64,000 nucleotides of DNA. Origin: Shinisaurus crocodilurus (taxonomy: Eukaryota; Chordata; Lepidosauria; Squamata; Shinisauridae). The stretch's first letter is position 1; every line of letters begins with the position of its first letter. The notes under the pieces are model-generated. The model was not told where the DNA came from and did not search any database. It saw only the letters and a list, made by a program, of their open reading frames with translations. Of the stretch, positions 56,579-64,000 are shown in pieces. The position numbers and the translations under genes were made by a program. The stretch covers positions 112,026,359-112,090,358 of the forward strand of contig CM037879.1 of the NCBI GenBank assembly GCA_021292165.1. The letters are read 5' to 3'.

Positions 56579-56653
56579 GTGGTAGAGATCATGTCAAGTG
56601 CCATTGGTGAATTAGTACAAGGGATATATTATGAAAATTCAAACTTCGTAAAG
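56579..56653 (+). CDS. PDSS2: PDSS2 coding exon (probably exon 4), 75 bp
   Basis: It encodes 25 complete codons, VVEIMSSAIGELVQGIYYEN then SNFVK. This matches the vertebrate PDSS2 segment V-E---SA--DLVQG-Y-ENS, which follows the previous exon without gap and in the same phase. The acceptor is CTTTCTTTCAG and the donor AAG|GTAAGT, both strong. No stop or frameshift is present. The segment belongs to the all-helical prenyl synthase fold between the two Asp-rich motif regions. The next exon is outside the window. A Harbinger-like MITE starts 44 bp after the donor. Confidence 0.95.
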
Positions 56654-56697
56654 GTAAGTCCATGGATCACAAACTGTACTCAGATATATGTGCCTAA

Positions 56698-56820
56698 AGG
56701 CGTAGTCCTATGCATGTTTAGACAGAAAAAAGTCCTACATCTCCCAGCATTCCATGTTGGCTGGGGAATACTGGGAGTTGTAGGACTGTTTCCTGTCTAA
56801 ACATGCATAGGTTTGCACCC
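56698..56820. mobile_element. Harbinger-like palindromic MITE
   Basis: It reads CGTAGTCCTATGCATGTTTA near the left and ATGCATAGGTTTGCACCC at the right end, with AGACAGAAAAAAGTCCTACA / TGTAGGACTGTTTCCTGTCT arms. TAA flanks both ends. It is the same family as 16312 and 4194. Confidence 0.8.
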
Positions 56821-56823
56821 TAA

Positions 56824-57995
56824 ATCACTCACTTCCTCCCACTTAAAAGGAGAGTGGAATAGACTAAACTAAAACAGAAGCTCCCTGTGATGTTGCAGTT
56901 ACTGGGCTTTACTATTTCAGACAGTAGGTAGGGGAAATACATGTTTAATGTGATGCTTCTTAAAATATTCCTTTTGTCTTTTCCCTGTAATGTTTTCTGT
57001 TTATAAATATAAAGTGGGAGAAAATTCAGACATTCGATTTTCCCACTTACAGTCTGAAACAGTATAGCCTGGAAACATCTGCATTGTGAGGGTCTTCTGG
57101 TTGCCTGTACAACAAGCTCTCAGATTGTACCATCTAACTCCACTGATTTCTTATAACAGACATGTTCCAGATTATCCCTGTGTTAATTTTTTTTTTTTTT
57201 GTCTTGTTTCTGCTTCCTCTAAAATACTATCAAGACAGAATAATCGCACACTAGGAAGGAACTGGGGGGTTTGGGGACATAGGAAGGTAGGGGGTTGAAA
57301 GTATATGTGTAGATGAAGAGAGACAGAATGGTGATCACAGTCCTAAGGTGGAGGCTGGCTGGGCGAGTGGCGATGGGAGAGAGGACAGCCTTTTTGGTTG
57401 GCTTGGATTAGCTCGTGGTGCTTGTGGTGGTGGCAGTAGCAGTCCTCAGTACTGCTGCCTGCTGTTCCTATTCTTGCCTGGGTAGGCTAGCCAAGTTGAA
57501 TTTAGCAAGCAAAAAAAAGAAAGAAAAGGTGGTGGTGCTTGAAGGTCTGTTACACAAATATGAGACTACAGTTCATAATATGTAACTTTTATTGACTGAC
57601 GAAAAAAGAAAATACGTTGCAATCCCCAAATCATCAATCCAGATATTTTATATATTATAAAAACAATCTTAAAACATGTACAAAACAACAGCTACCAAAA
57701 ATCTACGTATAAAACAGTTACAGCAGGAACAAAATGACCGTTTTAATCCTCAGTCAACAGTTGGGCTCAAACACACCATGACAGCACTAGAACACCCCCC
57801 CTCCCCACATAAAACTTTTGTGTCAGTATTCCACAACTCCATGTTCTGGGTAGTCCTCAGTCACGACAAAGGGTGAATGCCATGTGGTGTTTCAGTCGTC
57901 CCCCCTCTTAATTGAGTGAAAAATCAATGTTTTTACTCTTTCGGCTTTTCGGTCAATTCTACTCTTATTGGAATGATAGAGGAAACAAAAAAACC
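56824..57995. other. Intronic sequence, nothing firmly recognised
   Basis: An A-rich stretch at 57590-57740 could be the antisense end of a retroelement, but no family is evident. Confidence 0.3.
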
Positions 57996-57997
57996 AT

Positions 57998-59300
57998 GCA
58001 CTTAAGGTGCTAGGGGTCAAAGTGACCCCACAAAATGCTGTTTAAAGCTATTTACTTTTCATGTCTACAGATGCTTAGCCAAGAATCTGTTCTTTCCATG
58101 TCTTGTGAGAAACGATAATAGAGGATAAAAAACAACATTTTGCCTATTTTCATACTCTATAGTATCCCACAGGTTTACAAATTCAAAACAAACCTGAGTC
58201 TTTAAAACATTTTTTTCTAGTTAGAGCTTTCCTTTGACCCAGCAAATCTGACCTCCCCCACTTCATCTTATCTAAACAGTATGCAAATATTACTGTTCCA
58301 GCTTTTGGGATCACTGTAGCCCCAATTACCACTGCAAATGTTTGCAAGCAACCTGCACCCTCACCTCAGCCGGTGGCCAGACGTAATGGCAACTCTCAAT
58401 TAAGGACCTTTAGATGGCCACTTTTCTCTGTTGATGGAAAGACCTTTGCAAAATTTGTTGTTGCCTGCAACACTTCCAAGGCATAATGTTATTGACCTCC
58501 TTCAAAGGATCGATAAAGTCCTCAGATTTGATGATTACTAGCTTCAGCGCCAACTAACAAAATGAGAGACAAGCTTACTCCTGTGTGCCATATGTTTACT
58601 ACAATAATACATTTACAGGGTTCTGGACAGAATGTAGCAACTGATAACTTCTTCACCAGTGTGCCACTGGACAGGGGATTACCCAAGAAAAATCTGACTC
58701 TGGCACATTGGAAACAAACAAACCAGAAATTCCCCCAGACCTCCTTGCTTATAAATCCAGGTGTCACTAGCAGCATTTTTGGTTTTCAAGAAGATTTGAC
58801 ACTTGTACGTTATGTGCCAAGGAAAGGAAGGACGGTATTTTACCTTTCTTCAGTGCATAATGATGCAGCAATCTTAGACCAGAATTCCAAGCCTGACATC
58901 ATTCTTTATTATCCTAAAACTAAAGTAGTGTAGACACCTGTGATCAGGTGGTCCCCACATATACTTCCAAACACATGACCAAACAGTGGCCAGTGCTGTT
59001 TCCCCACCCCCAAATATAGGGGGCATTACCTGTTTAAATGCCTGTATTGTTTGGAAGCTGAAGAACCCACATCCCAAAATACATGTCTTCCTAGGTCTAG
59101 AGTTGATCAAGCCCTGGATTGAGTTTAGACACACAGCCAGCTTACCTGGGATGTCAAGAGAGGCATTTTCTTGGGGACAGCCCCTGCTGACCCCAAGAAC
59201 AGGGGAAAGTGTCATCTCTGCTGTTGACACTATGACAGAAAATTGCAGCAACAATGTGAACAATGTGGTTCATATAACCATTTTGTCTGTCCTATTCATG
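57998..59300 (+). pseudogene. piggyBac-type transposon relic with broken transposase
   Basis: The likely left end has CTTAAGGTGCTAGGGGTCAA, a motif common at piggyBac termini. A frame at 58562-58933 encodes DKLTPVCHMF, then GSGQNVATDNFFTSVPLDRG, and later IFGFQEDLTLVRYVPRKGRT. These match the C-terminal half of piggyBac transposases: the DKL-P segment, the TDNFFTS block that contains a catalytic Asp, and the FGF--D-TLVSYVPKK block. A large part between the first and second blocks is missing. After the stop at 58933 a diverged continuation appears in other frames. It is a dead copy. Confidence 0.8.
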
Positions 59301-59326
59301 CCATTGTAAAATGTGGTGATTGTACA

Positions 59327-59412
59327 TTTATTTATTTATTTATTTATTTATTATATTTATGAATCGCCCATCTGGCCAGACATCTGGCCACTCTGAGCGA
59401 TGTACAATGCAA
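59327..59412 (-). mobile_element. L2-like LINE 3' end (antisense)
   Basis: TTTATTTATT repeats are followed by GAATCGCCCATCTGGCCAGA and CATCTGGCCACTCTGAGCGA, the antisense of the L2-like 3' end seen at 47821. It retains a stem-loop with compensated base changes (59374-59389). No coding part remains. Confidence 0.75.
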
Positions 59413-59523
59413 TAGGTACATAGGTTGCTTGGATCAGTGAGATTTGATATTGTTGTTATCAGTAATTCACAAGTCATGATTATTGCACTGTTATAACTTC
59501 TGCAACTGTTATCATTATATTTC

Positions 59524-59600
59524 CTTCCTTGTGGTCTTTCTCTATCACACATATCGGCTCTGCGTCTGTGTGGAGCCCCGCTCGGGAAACTTCTATAGGT
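59524..59600 (+). mobile_element. DIRS terminal fragment
   Basis: CTTGTGGTCTTTCTCTATCA, CACATATCGGCTCTGCGTCT and GTGTGGAGCCCCGCTCGGGA follow the same order as the DIRS left terminal repeat at 46675 with substitutions. Only the end is left, without coding sequence. Confidence 0.6.
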
Positions 59601-59703
59601 GAGGAATTCTTGACCCTGATGTGCAAATGTATTGATTTACTGGAAAATTGAAGTTCTCAATTAAAGCATGTGTGGGATTTCTTTGTTGTTGGGTTTTTTG
59701 TTG

Positions 59704-59945
59704 TTGTTTTTATTTTTTATTTTATTTTTTATTTTATTTTGAAATTTTTCGACAATACAAAAATTAACACACATAAAAACTTATATAGTGCTCCCATCAC
59801 CACGGGACCAAATAATACAATGTCTCTATAATCTATTCATTATTCCAAAAATACAACATATCTTGACACGGCATACTCCCTTTCCCCTTATTTAACACAA
59901 ATTCCAAAAATAAACCTCAAATATCCTTAAAAATATTTTTCTTTA
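59704..59945 (-). mobile_element. Retroelement 3' end in antisense (T-rich), unassigned
   Basis: A (TTTTATTTTA)n stretch is followed by TTTCGACAATACAAAAATTA and ACACACATAAAAACTTATAT. This looks like the antisense tail and 3' untranslated region of an L1-like element, but no coding part confirms it. Confidence 0.35.
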
Positions 59946-60179
59946 ATTGTATGTTGTTGTTTTTATTGAGGCACAAGAGAAGGGCCTCATTTGAAGGGTA
60001 GGTTCATATGAAAGAAATTGGTCCTTCCGGTCTTGGCCCTGCTGTAGATGGCTCAGCCTACACTATAATTTGTAAACAGAAGGACAACAAATGCTTTAAA
60101 TCATAAGGGAAGGTTGCTCCTTCATCCTCATGGTCAGTTTCTGAACAATTCTAGGGAAAGTGACCTATTAATTTGTTGA

Positions 60180-60420
60180 ATTAAAAAAGAAAAAGCATCT
60201 GTCAAATCCCATTTTAAAGCTATCCACTTTGGCAGCCATCACTACATCTTTAGGTAGCAAATTCCATAGTTTGACTATGCACTGTGTAAGAAGCACTTCC
60301 TTTTGGCTGTCCTCAATCTCCCACCATTCAGCTACACAAGCCCCAAACCATTTAGTATAGGTCAACACCAGTACTTTGGTGCTTGGAAACAAACTGGCAG
60401 CCAATATAGAACTTTAAGAA
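60180..60420 (-). mobile_element. LINE fragment (antisense), CR1/L3-like
   Basis: CCATTTTAAAGCTATCCACT, GGCAGCCATCACTACATCTT and GCAAATTCCATAGTTTGACT form a text pattern I know from old reptilian LINE 3' ends in antisense. The identification is by memory of the pattern only. Confidence 0.4.
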
Positions 60421-60925
60421 CTGGCAAAATAAAATAACTGCAGTGGGTCCTTCGCAATAACATACTGCACCAGCTGAAGTTACATGGGGTGTGGCCCTGT
60501 TGTTGGAAAGCAGATTGCAGGATTGTTTCATAACTGATAGAATGCAATTCTTGCATGTTTTGACTGAAGATACAGAAAGGCCTCTTGGACTTCTGTATGG
60601 TATGATTTATCCTAATGTACCATACCATTCTCCCTCAGTCATGAATTGGCATTAGGCAAAACAGTCTCTCTTAGCCCCCCCATCTGCGATAAGGGCATAA
60701 TACTAACCTACTCTACGGGATTACATATATAACATTATTAGCCCTAGATGGCCTTTATTGGAGCTGCTGCCTGGCAATTTCCAGCAGGAGAAGACTTCTC
60801 GTATCACAGGCTGAGCAAGTTCCAACTGTTCAACCCTACTCCCTTGTCACAGAGGTCCTCAATGGGAGCTACTGCCTAGTAGGTGGTGGCTGGAGAAATG
60901 CTGTACAAATAATCCTGGAGCAACA

Positions 60926-60977
60926 AGAACATAGAAAGATGCCTATGTTGGTCCATATAGCTTAGTATTGTCTACAC
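60926..60977 (-). mobile_element. tRNA-Ala-like SINE fragment (antisense)
   Basis: AACATAGAAAGATGCCTATG and TAGCTTAGTATTGTCTACAC correspond to the left end of the SINE at 32573. The rest is replaced by the repeat that follows, probably through its insertion. Confidence 0.5.
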
Positions 60978-61222
60978 CAGGGGTGTTGAACCTTTTTTCA
61001 GCCCAGGGGATGGGAGTGCAGTCCAACAACATTTGGAGGCCCGCACATTCCTCACCACTGAATTAAGCTTTAGGAGAGGCCTTTTCAACCCTTTAAAATG
61101 GGGAGAAAACTGCACAAAAGCCAAGAAACCACCAAATGATTGGTGGTTGAGGGAAAGGAGGTGGGGCCAGGGGAAGAGCACATGACCATCTGGGGAACCC
61201 CGTGGAGCTGGATTTCCCCAGT
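60978..61222. mobile_element. Diverged DNA-transposon-like repeat, shared with 13058
   Basis: It begins CAGGGGTGTTGAACCTTTTT, an hAT-like CAG end, and shares several blocks (AGCTTTAGGAGAGGC, AAACCACCAAATGATTGGTGG, CATCTGGGGAACCCC) with the copy at 13.1-13.4 kb. The right end was not defined. Confidence 0.5.
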
Positions 61223-61599
61223 GCATGGTCTTTTCTGGGAAATGAATCTAAATCCCTCACACTCAAAGTGAAAATCATGACCTAGAAGATCTACAAGCCA
61301 AACCTAAACAATAGACCCAGACAAAATATGGACACCATGGTTTTTTTTTGTTCTTGATACTGGAATTGAATGTGATTATATTGTGATGATCCCTTATAAA
61401 CTTGTTTGAAAGCCTCATGGGGTTATCAGTTGGGTTGGAAGTATTCTAAAATAACTAAATAAAATATATTACACTTTAGTCACTAGATAGATATGCTTAG
61501 TGCTATACTTGATCTGGGAGAATCTCCTTATCAAACATAATGGAAGTAAACATTCTTCCTTAGCTTATAAGGTGACAGTTTCACTAAATAAATGAAGTG

Positions 61600-63345
61600 G
61601 ACAAGGTGCTCTCATCTGTGAGGCCGACCACCTGCTTGCTTGATCCTTGCCCACCCTGGCTCATTATGAGCTGCAGGGAGAGACTGGTGAGGGGATCAGG
61701 GCGGTGGTGAATGCCTCCCTCGAGGAGGGAGTGATGCCACCAGCCCTTAAGGAGGCAGCAATAAGACCGCTTCTGAAGAAGCCCTCCTTGGATCCCCAAG
61801 ATCTGAACAACTTCCACCCAGTCTCCAATTTGCCATTTCTGGGGAAGGTGATTGAGCGAGTGGTGGGGGCTCAGTTGAAGGCACACTTGGATGAAGTCGA
61901 TTACTTAGATCCATGCCAATTTGGCTTCAGGCCTGGACATGGGACGGAGACGGCCTTGGTGGATGATATGAGGAGGGCTTTGGATAGGGGCGAATGCTCC
62001 TTTCTAGCCCTCCTCGATCTCAGCGGCTTTTGGTACCGTTGACCACGGTATCGTCCTGGACCGCCTGGAGGAGTTGGGCGTGGGAGGCACTGTATTGCAG
62101 TGGTTCCGGTCCTTCCTCTCTGGAAGGTACCAGAGGGTAGTTCTTGGGGAGGAGGCTTCGGACCCTCGGCCACTCACTTGTGGGGTGCTGCAGGGTTCTA
62201 TCCTCTCCCCGATGTTATTCAACATCTACCTAAAGCTGCTGGGAGCTATCATCAGGAGGTTTAGGGTGCGGTGTCATCAGTATGCAGATGACACGCAGCT
62301 CTACCTCTCTTTCAGGTCCTCACCAAGGTTGGCCGTTGAGACCCTGTCCCAAGTGCCTGGAGTCAGTGGGTGGCTGGATGGGAAGGAACATGCTGAAGCT
62401 GAACCCCGACAAGACCAAGGTACTTCTGGTGGGGGACAAGGGGAGGTTAGGGGATGTTGACCTGGTGCTGAAGGTACAAAGACAGCGAAGGCTGCAGTTG
62501 ATAATGAGTAATAGGTAAACAAAAGTTCCACAGAGCAGTTGTGTGCTCTGTGGCACTTTTGTTTACCTATTGCTGAATGGGGTACATCTGCCTATTGCTG
62601 ACCAGGTGCACAGCTTGGGGGTCATTCTAGACTCCCAGCTGTCCATGGAGGCTCAGGTGTCAGCTGTGAGCTGGGCGGAGCTGTATCAACTCCATCTGAT
62701 ATGGCAGCTGGACCCCTACCTTCCTAATCATCTGCTCCCATCAGTGGTTCATGCCTTGGTCTCCTCTCGCCTAGACTACTGTAATGCGCTCTACGTGGGG
62801 TTACCCTGGAAGACGGTTCGGAAGCTACAGCTGGTACAGAACACGGCAGCTCGCTTGGTTAACGGCAGCCGCTGGCGGGATCACATCACTCCAGTGCTCA
62901 AGGAGCTGCACTGGCTACCAGTTGCTTGCCGGGCCGAATTCAAGGTGTTGGTTTTGATCTTTAAAACCCTATACGGCTCCAGTCTAGTCTATCTCAAGGA
63001 GCAGTCTCCAGCAACACCAAGTAGGCCTCTCAACAAGATCTGCCACAGACAGCCTTCTCCTTGTCCCTTCAGCCAGAGCAGCTAGACTGGTGGGGACGAG
63101 GAAGAGGGCCTTTTCTGTGGCAGCCCCTGTACTGTGGAACTCTCTCCCAAGTGACCTCCGCCATGCCCCCTCTCTGCTGAGATTCCGCCACTCACTAAAA
63201 ACTTGGCTGTTCAGGCAAGAATATGGGGTGGGCTAAGATTTTAAAATTTTATACTGTTTTAATGTATTTTATCCTGTTTTTATCTTATGTATATCGCCCA
63301 GGGTGGCCGGTTTGCCGGCCAGATGGGCGATAAATAAATGCAAAT
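61600..63345 (+). mobile_element. L2-like LINE, 1.7 kb, 5'-truncated
   Basis: The ORF2 text runs from the N-terminal RT blocks (EGVMPPALKEAAIRPLLKKP, LNNFHPVSNLPFLGKVIERV, GFRPGHGTETALVDDM), through a frameshift near 62030, to LPLTCGVLQGSILSP-like and QYADDTQLYLSF (YADD at 62281-62292), then a frameshift near 62350 and NPDKTKVLLVGDKGRLGDVD. A 100-bp palindromic insertion follows. The C-terminal part (SSRLDYCNALYVGLPWKTV, ITPVLKELHWLPVACRAEFK) ends near 63085 in one frame and about 63230 in another. The 3' end has the stem-loop GGCCGG-TTTG-CCGGCC (63305-63320) and a TAAATAAATG tail. No endonuclease domain is present. Confidence 0.9.
62475..62572. repeat. Palindromic insertion inside the L2-like LINE
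   Basis: The arms AATAGGTAAACAAAAGT and ACTTTTGTTTACCTATT, with CACAGAGCA / TGCTCTGTG inside, form a hairpin at about 62511-62572. The flanking LINE text is otherwise continuous with other copies (CTGGTGCTGAA...TGGGGTACATCTGCC). CCTATTGCTGA occurs twice, once at the end of the insertion and once 25 bp further on. Confidence 0.75.
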
Positions 63346-63372
63346 AATTAATTAATTAATTAATTAATTAAT
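63346..63372. repeat. (ATTA)n microsatellite
   Basis: About seven ATTA units directly after the LINE tail, probably grown from it. Confidence 0.9.
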
Positions 63373-63375
63373 AAT

Positions 63376-63520
63376 GTTATAATGGTTTTATTATTTGCTG
63401 CTGGTTTTAGCTTGGTTTTATTTTGTGCTGTTCTTCTTTTTAGTTTTAATATTTGTATCGTATGTTTTTAATGTATTGTACACTGCCCAGAGAACTTCGG
63501 TTATTGGGCAGTTTAAAAGT
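63376..63520 (+). mobile_element. LINE 3' end with terminal hairpin (7003 family)
   Basis: AT-rich 3' untranslated text ends in ACTGCCCAGAGAACTTCGGT and TATTGGGCAGT (hairpin 63485-63509). It lies directly downstream of the L2-like copy, so one of the two inserted beside the other. Confidence 0.7.
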
Positions 63521-63530
63521 ACAGTAAGTA

Positions 63531-63972
63531 CCGTATTTTTCGCCCCATAAGATGCACCTGACCATAAAACGCACTTAAGATTTTAAAAGAAGAAAATAAG
63601 AAAAAAAATATTCTCCTTTCTCCCCACCCCGGCGACACGCCGGCCTCTTCCCGGGTCCCCCACGCCTACCCTGAGCTGCTGCCGAACCAGCTGTTCGGCG
63701 GGGAATCAGCTGTTCAGCGTGGAAATCAGCTGTTAAGCAGCCACATAGTGGGGAATCAGCTGAGAGGTGGGGGCTTGCCCCGCTCCGCCCAGAAGCCCTC
63801 CGCTGTTCCACCGGACTGGTTGGAGGCGCGCTGAGGGAGGTATGTAAAAAAAAATATTTTTTAATTTTAATTTATTTATTTTTTTACAATATTCGCTCCA
63901 TAAAACGCACAGACATTTCCCCCTATTGGTGGTGGTGGGGGGGGTTTGCGTCTTATGGAGCGAAAAATACGG
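63531..63972. mobile_element. CCGTATTTTTCGC DNA element, 442 bp
   Basis: The ends CCGTATTTTTCGCCCCATAA and TTATGGAGCGAAAAATACGG are inverted repeats, flanked by TA on both sides. The interior has one unit of the GC-rich sequence (CCCCGCTCCGCCCAGAAGCC, GACTGGTTGGAGGCGCGCTG) that is tandemly amplified in the copy at 30674. It has three copies of AATCAGCTG(T/A) near 63705-63760. No transposase is encoded. Confidence 0.85.
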
Positions 63973-64000
63973 TAAATCAATAAATTGGGGATGAGTATTC

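Larger units (their letters stand above)
56654..64000 (+). other. PDSS2: PDSS2 intron 4, 5' part
   Basis: It begins with GTAAGT. No further PDSS2 exon is visible in the remaining 7.3 kb. It contains a piggyBac relic, LINE copies and MITEs listed separately. Confidence 0.8.

Noticed and set aside
1..64000. CRISPR array, bacterial operon or defence system
   Set aside because: Spliced vertebrate exons and squamate repeats fill the window; no direct-repeat/spacer periodicity or prokaryotic gene organisation is present.
56654..64000. A further PDSS2 exon in intron 4
   Set aside because: I looked for sequence encoding the next conserved segment after the ENS-type exon end and found none with splice sites in this stretch.

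Overview
The window is vertebrate nuclear DNA, most likely from a squamate reptile (lizard). The host gene is recognisable from three spliced, in-phase coding exons on the + strand whose products match PDSS2, subunit 2 of the decaprenyl (long-chain) diphosphate synthase that makes the coenzyme Q side chain in mitochondria. The exons lie at 663-797, 24903-25101 and 56579-56653 and encode about 136 consecutive residues of the middle of the protein. The first and last exons of PDSS2 are outside the window. I see no other host gene; the rest is intron 1 (end), intron 2 (24 kb), intron 3 (31 kb) and the start of intron 4.

The squamate assignment comes from the repeats: tRNA-derived Sauria-type SINEs, a CR1 LINE, several L2-like LINE copies, tRNA-Ala-like SINEs, 5S rRNA-derived SINEs, a DIRS-type tyrosine-recombinase retrotransposon, an L1 fragment, a piggyBac relic, and many short non-autonomous DNA transposons (hAT-like with 8-bp target duplications, Tc1/mariner-like with TA, Harbinger-like with TTA or TAA).

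Layout. 1-24902: intron 1 end, exon, intron 2 with small MITEs, a CR1 at 4.6 kb, Sauria SINEs and LINE tails, a possible antisense LTR at 18.4-19.5 kb, and a short tandem array split by an L1 at 21.9-22.4 kb. 24903-56578: exon, then intron 3, with a CpG-rich hAT element (25.4 kb), a zinc-finger-tailed retrotransposon 3' end (26.6 kb), twin 250-bp mariner-like MITEs (27.7 and 41.3 kb), a 1.3-kb foldback DNA element (30.7-32.0 kb), a second CpG-rich hAT copy (34.9 kb), four CR1-tailed 5S SINEs (32.7, 35.8, 42.9, 43.1 kb) and a nested DIRS complex (46.7-54.3 kb) that carries two LINE insertions and a solo LTR. 56579-64000: exon, then intron 4 with a piggyBac relic (58.0-59.3 kb), a 1.7-kb L2-like LINE (61.6-63.4 kb) and a second foldback DNA element at the right edge.

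No complete, intact mobile-element gene was found: every reverse transcriptase, recombinase and transposase reading frame is broken or truncated. The most interesting observations concern repeat architecture: 5S-derived SINEs with a CR1 tail, a palindromic module shared by two unrelated DNA transposon families, covarying 3' stem-loops in two LINE families, an inverted-repeat element flanked by a 14-bp direct repeat, and MITEs only 27-44 bp from two PDSS2 splice donors. I see no operon, CRISPR array or defence-type system. All family calls were made by eye without a database search.
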